Assembly: GCA_046263755.1 (NCBI GenBank)
Contig: JBJYZC010000019.1
Coordinates: 1-44,588 of the forward strand
Length of the DNA stretch: 44,588 bases
Source: Lachnocurva sp029100405
Lineage (GTDB): Bacteria > Bacillota > Clostridia > Lachnospirales > Lachnospiraceae
Direction of reading: 5' to 3'
Shown: piece after piece, positions 16,705-25,202 of the stretch
How positions within the stretch are numbered: the stretch's first letter is position 1
Layout: the number at the start of each line of letters is the position of its first letter
Made by a program: the position numbers and the translations under genes
Notes under the pieces: model-generated
What the model saw: the letters and a program-made list of their open reading frames with translations, nothing else
Told to the model about the DNA's origin: nothing
The model's database searches: none

Positions 16705-16747
16705 AACGAAAAGCAGCCCCCTTTTAGCGACTTTAATTTATGTCATG

Positions 16748-16776
16748 ATTATAATATCTAAATCCGCAGATGTATA
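16748..16776 (-). promoter_or_regulatory. Candidate promoter of the GGDEF gene
   Basis: On the minus strand TATACA (16776-16771), 17 bases, then a consensus TATAAT (16753-16748) lie 44 bases before the start codon. The -35 matches in four of six positions. Confidence 0.5.
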
Positions 16777-16784
16777 CTAAATTT

Positions 16785-18185
16785 CTAAAAAATCAATCCC
16801 CAGAATCCCGTCGATTGCAGGAAGAGAATTGCCATCACAATCGGTGCTACATACTTAATGATAAAAATATAGAGACTCTTCCTGGGGAATTTCTCGCCAT
16901 TCCTCTGTACTTCGTCCGTAACCCAACGGGGGCCAACCACCCAGCCAATCAAAATGCTGGACAGCATGGCAATAAATGGCATCATGAAGCTGTTACTGAT
17001 GTAATCCATGATATCCAGAAGCTGACCGACGGAACCATTCGGCAGCTTAACCTCCACATAGAAGATACTGTAACCCAGCGCAATCACCGCCGTTGCAATG
17101 GCATAAATGAAGGTCAAAACCAAGGTGGTCTTTTTTCTTGTGCTGTGGAAGATCTCCATGCAGTTCGCAACAATGGCTTCCAGAACTGAGATGCAGGAAG
17201 TCAGTGTCGCAAAAATAGCCATAATGAAGAAAGCAGCGCCAACAAAGGTGCCGGTATGCCCCATGGCAGCGAACACCTTGGGAAGAGAGACAAACATCAA
17301 TCCCGGCCCTGCTCCCATTCCATCCGTACCGGAGAAAACATAGATCGAAGGAATGATCATCATACCGGCCAAAAAAGCCACCAGGGTATCAAAGATTTCG
17401 ATCTGGCTGACCGACTTACTCAGGTTCACATCCTTTTTGACATAGGATCCATAGGTGATCATGATTCCCATGGATACGGAAAGAGAAAAGAAGATCTGAC
17501 TCATGGCATCCAAAAGAACATTTAAGAATTTCCCAATTGTCAGTCCTCTGACATCCGGTTTTAAATAAATCAAAAGACCTTGCAAGCCGGTTCGAACCCT
17601 GCCGTCCTGATCCGTATGCTGTAAGGTCAATGCAAAAATCGAGACCACAACGATCAGAATGAGAAGGAATGGCATCAGCCATTTGGACACCCGTTCGATT
17701 CCACCTTCCACACCCATATAGACAATGATCCCGGTGACCACCATGAAGATCAGACCATAAATAAGCGGTGCAACAGGCGAAGTGATAAAAGAGGTGAAGA
17801 AATGATCTCCGGCAGCTTCTTTCGCCTGTCCGGAAAAATAGACCACGGCGTAACGAGTGATCCAGCCGCCGATCACTGCATAATAAGTCATGATCAGAAC
17901 CGGAACAAAGAAAGTAAGAATACCTAAGAATTTCCAGCGTGGCCGCATGGATTCATATGCCTTGATCGCGCTCTGCCTGGTTCTCCGGCCAATCGCAATA
18001 TCCGAAGTCAAGAGAGTAAATCCGAAAGTTAAAACCAAAATCAGATAGACAATCAGAAATAGTCCGCCCCCGTCTTTGGCTGCAAGATATGGAAAACGCC
18101 ATAAATTTCCGACTCCTACGGCACTTCCGGCTGCTGCCAGAACAAAACCAAGCTGACCACTGAAATTACCCTTTTTTTCTGCCAT
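16785..18185 (-). CDS. Sodium:neurotransmitter symporter (NSS) family transporter
   Basis: The 466-residue protein is a LeuT-fold sodium-coupled amino acid transporter. The family opening is clear: FSGQLGFVLAAAGSAVGVGNLWRFPYLAAKDGGG, with the unwound first helix that binds substrate and sodium, followed by about eleven more membrane segments. The region VFFSLSVSMGIMITYGSYV around helix 6 and SCISVLEAIVANCME around helix 8 also fit. I placed the start at 18185 (MAEKKGN), four bases after GAGAGG; an upstream in-frame ATG at 18212 lacks a site. Substrate is not predictable beyond a small or hydrophobic amino acid. Confidence 0.92.
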   Translation of the reverse strand: MAEKKGNFSGQLGFVLAAAGSAVGVGNLWRFPYLAAKDGGGLFLIVYLILVLTFGFTLLTSDIAIGRRTRQSAIKAYESMRPRWKFLGILTFFVPVLIMTYYAVIGGWITRYAVVYFSGQAKEAAGDHFFTSFITSPVAPLIYGLIFMVVTGIIVYMGVEGGIERVSKWLMPFLLILIVVVSIFALTLQHTDQDGRVRTGLQGLLIYLKPDVRGLTIGKFLNVLLDAMSQIFFSLSVSMGIMITYGSYVKKDVNLSKSVSQIEIFDTLVAFLAGMMIIPSIYVFSGTDGMGAGPGLMFVSLPKVFAAMGHTGTFVGAAFFIMAIFATLTSCISVLEAIVANCMEIFHSTRKKTTLVLTFIYAIATAVIALGYSIFYVEVKLPNGSVGQLLDIMDYISNSFMMPFIAMLSSILIGWVVGPRWVTDEVQRNGEKFPRKSLYIFIIKYVAPIVMAILFLQSTGFWGLIF

Positions 18186-18247
18186 TTGTCCTCTCCCTAT
18201 CCAAAGAATCATATTTTAGTATAGCAGTTCTAATGACAAATGAACAT

Positions 18248-18286
18248 AAAAAAATCGGAGAGCAGAGACTTTTCTCTGCTCTCCGA
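18248..18286 (-). terminator. Terminator of the chemoreceptor gene
   Basis: A perfect 13-bp stem (18286-18274 with 18267-18255, core CGGAGAGCAGAG) is followed on the minus strand by seven or more T. Confidence 0.9.
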
Positions 18287-18296
18287 CCTGAATTCT

Positions 18297-20270
18297 CTAC
18301 TCGTGTTTTTCGTCCAATTTGAAGGCACCAACCAATCCTTTCATGGTTTCAGCCTGAGAGGACAAAGCTTCCGCGGCTGCAGCAGACTCTTCTGCCGTAG
18401 CCGAATTGGTCTGAACAATCGCAGAGATCTGATTGAGGCCATCGGTCACCTGTTTTACACTGTCACTCTCTTCTACAGATGCCGACTGGATCTTCGAGAT
18501 CAAGCGGTTAATTTGACCAAAGCTCTCGGATACATTTCCCAGGGCTGCCTCCGTATCACTTGTGATCGTTGTGCCCTTACCAACTGCTGTAATCGTATCC
18601 TCAATCAATTTTGCCGTACCCTGAGCAGCCTCCTGAGATTTCTTGGCGAGATTTCCGACTTCGCCGGCAACAACTGCGAATCCCTTTCCTGCCTCACCTG
18701 CTCTGGCAGCCTCAATCGAAGCATTCAATGCCAGAATATTGGTCTGAAAGGCGATATCATCGATAATCTGGATGATCTTACCGATCTCGTTGGCCTTACC
18801 GGTAATATCTCTCATCGACTCGGTCATTTCCTTCATTTTCTCATTGGTCAAAGTAACAGCATCCTTGGATTCCTGACTGATCTTGGCAGCTTCATTCGTC
18901 ATGTCTGCAGTTTCTGAGATCCGGTTTGAAATCTTTAGCATGGACTGTGACAACTCTTCAATAGAAGAAGCCTGTTCGGTCGAACTCTGAGCCAGAGACT
19001 GGGCACCGGAGGATACCTGGCTGCTTCCGGTTGCCACCTGATCCGAAGCACGGCGAATTTCTGAAATAGTATTGGTAAGACCCGCTGAGATCTCTTCGAT
19101 GGACTGCTGAATCGATGCGTAAGAACCGATATAATATTCTTTGTCCATCTCATCCATGGTCAGATCACCATCCGAGAAATCTCCCAGTCTTTTCCCGATG
19201 TCCTGAATAATGTAACGAAGTCTGTCAATAAAATCCTGTAAAGCAACAGCCAGACGACCGATCTCATCTTGTTTCTGATATTGAATGGAAATATCAAAAT
19301 TTCCCTTGGCAATCTCCGTTGTAACTTCCTGGATATTGTCCAGAGGTTTCAAAGATTTCTTTATCATCTGTCGAATCAGAATCGTAAGAGTCAGGAGTGC
19401 AATGATTCCAAGAATGGTAATCATCACTGCGACCGGAAGTACTCGACTTCTGACTTCATGATAGGAGATCCGTCCAACCAGCCAGACACTTCGACCTGCA
19501 GCATTCATAGGCACATAATAGGCCCACTCCGTCCTGGTCCGTGTTTTGAACTGGGCACGACCCCTCAGACCGGAAATGACACGGTTCGAAGTCTTCGGCA
19601 TGATCTCTGCGCAGTTTTTCTTGATTTCGTCTTTGTTCTCACTATAGAGAAAGTCACCGGTCCGGTTCATGACCGCCATGCGAAGCGAAGGGAAGTCGGT
19701 ACTCTTATTGGTAACCATAGAGAGGAATTTCGTGTCGAAGGACTGCCCTGGTTTTAACGTAAGAAGATTACTCTCCAGCTTAACACTCGAATTATTGACC
19801 GTGAGATACATCTCACGATTGATATTTTCCTGAATGATCTTCGTGGTCATCACTTCAACTACGATAATAAAGACCGCAAAGCTAATAAAGATCATGAGAC
19901 CTGCCGTCACAGCAAGACGTTTACTGATATCATCCTTATGCCTCTTCTGCCGGACGTCTTTTGCATCCTTCTTTCGCTTTGACTTCAAAGGACCTCCAAG
20001 TCCTTGATCCTTTCCTTGCTCCTTTTCTTGCTCCTTTCCTTGCTTTTTTTCTAGTTTCTTCCCCTGTTTCTTTTCCAGTTTCGCCTTTTTCTTCAGGGCC
20101 TTTTTCTCTCTTACCAGGCGCTTTTTCTCAGCTTTCTGCGCACGTTTGTCATTTTTTATATTTTCCTTCTTAACATTAGAAGGTTCTTCTTTGATCGATT
20201 CGGCTTTTTCTTTGCTGACATTCCCCTCATTCTCTAAACGATCGGCTTTGCTTTCTTCAAAATTATTCAT
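18297..20270 (-). CDS. Methyl-accepting chemotaxis protein with a long charged N-terminal tail
   Basis: The 657-residue chemoreceptor has a first membrane helix near 125-147, a short outside sensor of about 130 residues, a second helix near 283-305, a HAMP domain, and a cytoplasmic signalling helix bundle. The conserved hairpin tip that contacts CheA/CheW is present (IDDIAFQTNILALNASIEAARAGEAGKGF). Unusually, about 120 residues precede the first helix; they are almost all Lys, Glu and Gln, with KKQGK/EQEKEQGKDQG-type repeats, and would lie in the cytoplasm. The start is fixed by GGGGAA seven bases before ATG. No CheR-binding pentapeptide is seen at the C-terminus. No other chemotaxis genes are in the window. 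Confidence 0.93.
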   Translation of the reverse strand: MNNFEESKADRLENEGNVSKEKAESIKEEPSNVKKENIKNDKRAQKAEKKRLVREKKALKKKAKLEKKQGKKLEKKQGKEQEKEQGKDQGLGGPLKSKRKKDAKDVRQKRHKDDISKRLAVTAGLMIFISFAVFIIVVEVMTTKIIQENINREMYLTVNNSSVKLESNLLTLKPGQSFDTKFLSMVTNKSTDFPSLRMAVMNRTGDFLYSENKDEIKKNCAEIMPKTSNRVISGLRGRAQFKTRTRTEWAYYVPMNAAGRSVWLVGRISYHEVRSRVLPVAVMITILGIIALLTLTILIRQMIKKSLKPLDNIQEVTTEIAKGNFDISIQYQKQDEIGRLAVALQDFIDRLRYIIQDIGKRLGDFSDGDLTMDEMDKEYYIGSYASIQQSIEEISAGLTNTISEIRRASDQVATGSSQVSSGAQSLAQSSTEQASSIEELSQSMLKISNRISETADMTNEAAKISQESKDAVTLTNEKMKEMTESMRDITGKANEIGKIIQIIDDIAFQTNILALNASIEAARAGEAGKGFAVVAGEVGNLAKKSQEAAQGTAKLIEDTITAVGKGTTITSDTEAALGNVSESFGQINRLISKIQSASVEESDSVKQVTDGLNQISAIVQTNSATAEESAAAAEALSSQAETMKGLVGAFKLDEKHE

Positions 20271-20469
20271 GATATTCCCCGCATTTCTTTTGTGATCTTT
20301 TTTTTCTTAGAAGAACTCCCCTTCGATACGCAGACTTCTCCCAAGCCAACTAGTATATTTATTATTTCGGATATTTTCGGTGAAATATAAATCGATTTGA
20401 CGAATTGCTATCATATTTTCCATCCTGCTTTTGTAGAAAATGTATAGTTTTTTGCACTCGGTCTTAAGC

Positions 20470-20498
20470 TTGCAGTCACTGTCGCCATGGTCTATATT
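20470..20498 (+). promoter_or_regulatory. Promoter of the flavodiiron protein gene
   Basis: TTGCAG (20470-20475), a 17-base spacer and TATATT (20493-20498) stand 90 bases before the start codon. The 317-base gap between the two divergent genes shows no other gene. Confidence 0.55.
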
Positions 20499-20587
20499 TA
20501 ACATGAACCGAAAGGTGATGAGTCCAGGTTCTTAGATATCGCACATTCCTATTGTTCTTTTTGAATGATTCTTGAAAGGAGAATTTA

Positions 20588-21775
20588 ATGAAAAAACAAG
20601 TAAAAAACAATGTTTACTGGATCGGTTATCTCGATTGGGATCTTAGAAAGTTCCATGGAGATGACTTTACCATCCATAATGGCAGCTCTCAGAATGCTTA
20701 TCTCATTCAGGAAGAGAAAACCGTTCTCATTGATACCGTTTGGGCGCCGCACGATTTTGAGTTTATCGAGAATCTGAAATCCGAAATCGACCTTCATTCC
20801 ATCGACTACATCGTTGTAAACCATGGTGAAAATGACCATTCCGGAAGTCTTCCTGCTTTGATGAAGGAGATTCCCGATACGCCGATTTATTGTACCGCCA
20901 ATGCAGTCAAGTCTCTGGAGGGTCAGTACGGTAAGCTCGGCTGGAATTTCCACGTTGTTCACACCGGAGACACTCTGGATGTCGGAAACGGAAAGAAACT
21001 GATCTTCGTCGAGATGACCATGCTCCACTGGCCGGATTCCATGGCTGAATTCCTGACCGAGGATAACATCCTCTTCTCAATGGATGCCTTCGGTCAACAC
21101 TATGCAGTTGCAGAAATGTTCGCAGACAAGGCCGATCAGGAAACTCTTTGGTCAGAGGCAATGCGTTATTACGCAAATATCGTTGCTCCTTTTGCACCTA
21201 TGGTCACAAAGAAAGTGAAGGAAATCAAAGCCTTAAATCTTCCGATCGAAATGATTGCTCCAAGCCACGGTGCTATTTGGAGAGAAAATCCTATGGCAAT
21301 TATTGATGCCTATGCAAAGTGGGCTGATAAGTATCAGGAAGATCGAGTTACCGTAGTCTATGGTACCATGTGGCATGGTACAGAAAAGATTGCCCATGCA
21401 ATCGTCGATGAAATCCATCGCCAGTCTCCTTCTACTGTTGTCAAGGCCTTTAATGTTGACCACACGGAAAATGACGATATCATCAATGAAGTCTTCCGCT
21501 CTAAAGCCATTGCCGTCGGCTCTCCTACCATTTTGAACGGTGTTCTCGAGGGCATGGCAGGTTTTCTCTACTATCTCAAATCCCTTAAGTTGAAAGGTAA
21601 GAAAGCCTGTGTCTTCGGCTGCTATGGCTGGAGTGGTGAAGGAAATAAGACCCTTCGTCAGATGCTGACGGATGCTGGATGCGAAGTAGTAGAACCCGAA
21701 GTCAAATCCTACTGGAATCCTGAGAAAGATGATTTCGATAAAGTTCCGGAAATGGTAAAAGAACTTCTGAAATGA
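20588..21775 (+). CDS. A-type flavodiiron protein (FprA)
   Basis: The 395-residue protein joins a metallo-beta-lactamase-like diiron domain (about 1-250) with a flavodoxin domain (about 255-395). The iron ligands start with the H79-x-E81-x-D83-H84 motif (NHGENDHSG), with further ligands in MLHWPDSM, MDAFGQH and SHGAIW. The flavodoxin part begins VTVVYGTMWHGTEKIAHAI and has the GSPTILNGV and GCYGWSGEG loops that hold FMN. Such enzymes reduce oxygen to water or nitric oxide to nitrous oxide and protect anaerobes. Rubredoxin is the usual electron donor, and one is encoded at 2.1-2.3 kb. ATG follows AAAGGAG by seven bases. A strong terminator follows. Confidence 0.95.
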   Translation: MKKQVKNNVYWIGYLDWDLRKFHGDDFTIHNGSSQNAYLIQEEKTVLIDTVWAPHDFEFIENLKSEIDLHSIDYIVVNHGENDHSGSLPALMKEIPDTPIYCTANAVKSLEGQYGKLGWNFHVVHTGDTLDVGNGKKLIFVEMTMLHWPDSMAEFLTEDNILFSMDAFGQHYAVAEMFADKADQETLWSEAMRYYANIVAPFAPMVTKKVKEIKALNLPIEMIAPSHGAIWRENPMAIIDAYAKWADKYQEDRVTVVYGTMWHGTEKIAHAIVDEIHRQSPSTVVKAFNVDHTENDDIINEVFRSKAIAVGSPTILNGVLEGMAGFLYYLKSLKLKGKKACVFGCYGWSGEGNKTLRQMLTDAGCEVVEPEVKSYWNPEKDDFDKVPEMVKELLK

Positions 21776-21865
21776 TTTGAAATATCTTCTGAAGTAATGT
21801 AAATGAACTTCTGAAGTCATTTTGAGTCATCCCATTGCCTGGTTATCGTAAGATTGAGCCAGTTG

Positions 21866-21909
21866 AAAAAATCCGATAGTGAAAGTCAAACTTCACTATC
21901 GGATTTTTT
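21866..21909. terminator. Bidirectional terminator between the flavodiiron gene and the partition operon
   Basis: An 18-bp stem (21866-21883 with 21892-21909) built on ATCCGATAGTGAA has A and T tracts at its two ends. Much of the same stem recurs in an orphan hairpin at 38559-38598. Confidence 0.9.
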
Positions 21910-21949
21910 ATTGTCCATTGTATTACAATATTTTGTTCATTTTCACTTT

Positions 21950-22888
21950 TTACTGTTCTTCGTTCTGGATAGCTCTCCAGGTATCTATGGACTGTCTTGG
22001 GCCGTTTTCCTTCTCCTCTTTTCTCTCATTATCAAGCATCCAGTTAATGAACTGGGTCATCTTCATACCAAGATTTGAGGATGCGCTCCTTAGAAATTCC
22101 ATGTTATGTTTCGTAAGGACAAGAGCCTTGATACTGGTACTCTCCTTCTTCGGAAGTTCAATCGAGAAGGGATCCAGTTCTTCTTTTGCCTCTCTCTTCT
22201 CCTCTTCTTCCAGAAGAAAGTTGATATATTCCATCTGACTGACTCCAAGTTGTGCTGCACGAATTTCGAAATATCTCTTATTCCTTGCATAGAGTCTTAC
22301 AGAAGTATTCTCATTTTCTGAGCTCTCCTCATTCATGGAAACTGCTGGTTGACTCTTTGAGGAAGAGGCACCGGTTTTCTTCTTTCCTCTCTTTGCAGCA
22401 GATTTATTAGAAGTATGTTTTGTCTTTTTACTATTTGATCCGGAATCAGTAACGGTGATCGTTTCCTGTTTTGATATTTTGCTCACGGAAGTTTGATTTG
22501 AGCTTTCATCATCATATTCTGATATTTCTTTTGGGCTCTTCCTTGTCTCCTGATGGAATGGTTCTCTTTCTTCTCTTTCCTGAATATTTTCCTTACCATT
22601 AGGTAGCGTCTTTTGATTCTTAAGATCTTGTTTCGTCTGATCCTCTTCTAGGTTAGACTCATTCTTTTCAATGGATTCCTTACCATTACTCTCAGCTTCT
22701 GGCAAATCCTTCGCATCTTTATCCTGCTTAAATTTCTCGGCTGCTTTCCCTTCTTCCACAAGATTCTTCTGAGCAGCTGTCTCTTCCTTGGTCTGATCAC
22801 TCTCTTTTTTGGGCTTTGAGTCCATTCCAAATCCGAGACTGGCAAACATATTATTAAAGCCTTCTGCTTCTCTCATGCTCTTAGCCAT
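21950..22888 (-). CDS. Putative centromere-binding partition protein with two tandem ribbon-helix-helix-like domains
   Basis: The 312-residue protein is not recognised as a known ParB. It starts eight bases inside the end of parA (ATGGCTAA overlap), the usual place for the parA partner. Three parts are visible. Residues 1-25 (ending GFNNMFASLGFGM) look like a short conserved motif that could contact ParA. Residues about 26-205 are a low-complexity Glu/Lys/Ser linker. The C-terminus holds two similar units of about 40 residues: TSVRLYARNKRYFEIRAAQLG plus SQMEYINFLLEEE, and TSIKALVLTKHNMEFLRSAS plus MTQFINWMLDNE. Each reads as one strand and two helices, the ribbon-helix-helix pattern of plasmid partition proteins such as ParG and omega. 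RHH proteins normally dimerise; two units in one chain could form an intramolecular or bridging DNA binder. No HTH or ParB N-terminal (CTPase) motif is seen. Confidence 0.7.
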   Translation of the reverse strand: MAKSMREAEGFNNMFASLGFGMDSKPKKESDQTKEETAAQKNLVEEGKAAEKFKQDKDAKDLPEAESNGKESIEKNESNLEEDQTKQDLKNQKTLPNGKENIQEREEREPFHQETRKSPKEISEYDDESSNQTSVSKISKQETITVTDSGSNSKKTKHTSNKSAAKRGKKKTGASSSKSQPAVSMNEESSENENTSVRLYARNKRYFEIRAAQLGVSQMEYINFLLEEEEKREAKEELDPFSIELPKKESTSIKALVLTKHNMEFLRSASSNLGMKMTQFINWMLDNERKEEKENGPRQSIDTWRAIQNEEQ

Positions 22889-23645
22889 TCTGAATATCCT
22901 CCTCAAACTCTTCTGCAAGGCTCAGAAAATCCTGCTGTGCTTTGCTTCCCTTATAGTCTTCAAAGATAGATTCATCTCTTGTCTGAGCTTTTGGGATGGT
23001 TTGATCGGTACGAATTTTGGTTCGAAATACATGAAAAGCTTTTCCATCCAATTTCTGGAATTGCTCATTTGCCTGTCTCTGATCGCCCATTCTCATATCC
23101 AGTTTGTTAATTAAGACACCATACAGACGAAAATCTTCATTCAAATCTCTAAAACTTTCCATTGTTCTCATGACATCTGCCAGACCGTCAATGGCATATT
23201 TTTCAAAATTCATAGGAATGATAGCGCCATCTGCAGCAGCATAAGATGCCTTTACACAGAAACCGGTCCCCGGATTTGTGTCAATCAGAATATAATCATA
23301 TTCATCCTTGACCTTCTTCAACTCATGCTGAAGTCGTGTTATTTTCTCCGGGCCGATCATGTCTTCCTGAGATTTCAGAACCTTATCTCCCGGCAGAAGA
23401 TCGATCCCATTTTTCTTGATGATACAATTTTCAATAGGTTCCCGATTCACAATCAAGTCATATAGGGTGGCAATGCCGTCCGTATCCACCTGAAATGAAC
23501 TTGTCGTATTCGCCTGTGGATCACAGTCAACCAATAGAACCCTCTTTCCCAGGTAACGAAAGGCTTCCGCCAGGCCAAGACAGGTGGACGTTTTACCAAC
23601 ACCGCCCTTCTGATTTGTGAACATTATCGTCACTGCTTTTCCCAT
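22881..23645 (-). CDS. parA: ParA/Soj-type partition ATPase
   Basis: The 254-residue protein is a Walker-type partition ATPase. The deviant Walker A motif with its signature first lysine is FTNQKGGVGKTSTC near residues 9-22. LLVDCDPQANTTSSF gives the Walker A' strand and IDTNPGTGF the Walker B region. It lacks the N-terminal HTH of type Ia ParAs, so it is of the short type Ib/Soj kind, often paired with an RHH partner, which fits the overlapping next gene. The start at 23645 follows GAGG by five bases; an in-frame ATG at 23666 is less likely. It would segregate the replicon whose initiator is encoded 1.6 kb away. Confidence 0.93.
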   Translation of the reverse strand: MGKAVTIMFTNQKGGVGKTSTCLGLAEAFRYLGKRVLLVDCDPQANTTSSFQVDTDGIATLYDLIVNREPIENCIIKKNGIDLLPGDKVLKSQEDMIGPEKITRLQHELKKVKDEYDYILIDTNPGTGFCVKASYAAADGAIIPMNFEKYAIDGLADVMRTMESFRDLNEDFRLYGVLINKLDMRMGDQRQANEQFQKLDGKAFHVFRTKIRTDQTIPKAQTRDESIFEDYKGSKAQQDFLSLAEEFEEDIQNG

Positions 23646-23659
23646 ATTTTCCTCATTCC

Positions 23660-23747
23660 TATACATTCTATACGATCTATTACTTTTTCATAATCCAAAT
23701 AATCAAACGAACTTCATCATGAACTTTATCTATTTTATACGTTCTAT
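23660..23747 (-). repeat. Two 21-bp direct repeats in the parA promoter region
   Basis: Copies at 23727-23747 and 23660-23680 match at 17 of 21 positions; on the minus strand they read ATAGAWCGTATARAAT and continue similarly. The upstream copy covers the predicted -10 and the other lies just before the parA ribosome binding site. This is the layout of an autoregulatory operator. Confidence 0.6.
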
Positions 23748-23760
23748 CAGAAATAGTCTA
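23732..23760 (-). promoter_or_regulatory. Candidate parA promoter
   Basis: On the minus strand TAGACT (23760-23755), a 17-base spacer and TAAAAT (23737-23732) give a plausible promoter about 85 bases before parA, overlapped by a 21-bp repeat. Confidence 0.45.
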
Positions 23761-23823
23761 TACTACTCTTCTATTTTTTCTTTCTTATATTTTATCTTTA
23801 TCCAATATGGCTCCCTTGTTCTA

Positions 23824-24268
23824 GTCAGTTCTATTAGTTATTGAATTTATTATGATTCTTTTGATCCTAATATTTTTTATATTTTTAAAACTTTTTAACA
23901 TTCTTATGTTCTTTATAGTTTATAAAACTTTATTGCATTTTTAAGTTCTATTGTTTTTTATCGCTTTATTGGTTTTAAAAGCTTTATTACTCCTTTAGTT
24001 TTTAACAGTCTTTAATACTTTAAAAGTCTTTAAGGCTTTAAAAGTCTTTATATTTTTCATGATTCTTATGTCATTTTTAGACCTTCTGTTCTTATTGGCT
24101 TTCTTCGTTTTAATAATTTTTAATGTTCTTTTGTTTTATTCGGTCTTATTAGTTTTATTATTTTAAAAGTTCTTTTCGGCTTTTTTTGTTTTAATAGTCT
24201 TATTGTTTTTTATGTCCTTTTAGCTCTTTGTGTTTTTTAAGCTTTCTATAGCTTTTATAGCCTTATTG
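23824..24268. repeat. T-rich tract with G phased every 9 bp; candidate centromere
   Basis: On the plus strand this tract is almost only T and A with some C, while G recurs with a mean step of 9 bp. G positions include 24026, 24035, 24044, 24061, 24070, 24080, 24088, 24098, 24107, 24125, 24133, 24143, 24152, 24169, 24179, 24188, 24197, 24205, 24214, 24223, 24232, 24241, 24251, 24260 and 24268. From 23935 to 24268 there are 37 steps in 333 bases, exactly 9.0 on average, with slots where G is absent but the phase is kept. The unit is roughly GYYTTWWWA. Stops occur in every frame, so it is not coding. It lies beside parA and its RHH-like partner, hence the centromere proposal. Confidence 0.7.
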
Positions 24269-24308
24269 TATATAATATCATTTATAACTATTATATCTAA
24301 TATAGCCT

Positions 24309-24344
24309 ATCTATCATATCTATCACATCTATCGTATCAAATCA
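24309..24344 (+). repeat. Four abutting 9-bp ATC-initial repeats
   Basis: ATCTATCAT, ATCTATCAC, ATCTATCGT and ATCAAATCA follow one another without gaps. The 9-bp unit length equals the step of the tract just to the left, which hints at the same DNA-binding protein. It includes one TATCACA, similar to the WATCACW heptads of omega-type partition sites. Confidence 0.55.
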
Positions 24345-25073
24345 AAAGGTTAGTAAATGACATTTTTATCCTGATAAGTAAATGCGGAGGCTATAACCAA
24401 GATAACGCATTAAACCTCATTCATTTTATCACAATATCAAGAGATCGAAAAGAATGAAAGAAAAAACCATAATATACTTTTCAACAATAATATATAGATT
24501 GTACTTATTGTATTTAAAGAGTATTATAGATAGATATAATATATAAGACAGAAAAAATAGAAATAACATATTGTATGTCTCTGCAAAAAGAGGTATACTC
24601 TTTATAAGAAAGCCGAAGTATTCCTAATTCAAAAAGCAATAGCCAGATAAAAACCGTGAAGACATTGGCCTCAAAATCACAAAAATAGATCTAAATAGAA
24701 AAAACGATCAAAAATAGAAGTTTATTTGCCAATAAAGAAGCAGCAGAAAGAGAAAATTAAGTAGAAATAAAAATCAACAAGTTCGTAATTTTATCAAAGA
24801 CAAATTTCCAATCGAAAAGCGGAAAAATAGATAGAGAAAACGGCAAGTAAATTGAATGTACGTTTCATATAATTATCTGAATATGGAAGGAAATAAGTCT
24901 TGACAGATATTTTTTGGGCATTTTCTTGCAAAATATAATCTGATAACAAAATTAATCGATAGCGAATTACTGTTTATTTTAGGATAATATAATGGATGTC
25001 AAATAATTGAATAAAAGCTATCATCATTCATACAAAATGAATCAGTATAGATCATTTCACTTATATGAATAGC
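24345..25073. other. A-rich noncoding DNA between the periodic tract and the rep terminator
   Basis: I see no gene here on either strand. The plus strand changes from T-rich (before 24.3 kb) to A-rich (after 24.44 kb). A short inverted repeat AAAGAGGTATACTCTTT lies near 24589-24605. No iteron and no clear DnaA box were found. Low melting stability could make it a DNA-unwinding region, but that is only a possibility. Confidence 0.4.
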
Positions 25074-25113
25074 AAAAAATACCCCCACAGCATTGAAAGT
25101 GCTGTGGGGGTAT
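25074..25113 (-). terminator. Terminator of the rep gene
   Basis: A perfect 14-bp stem (25113-25100 with 25092-25079, core ACCCCCACAGCA) with a seven-base loop is followed on the minus strand by TTTTTTG. Confidence 0.9.
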
Positions 25114-25202
25114 TAAAATGAATGAGATTATAACGATCAAAAGGAAGAGGAATCAATTTAAAAACTTGTTAAAAAACATGATTCAAAAACCAAAATATTG
25201 AA

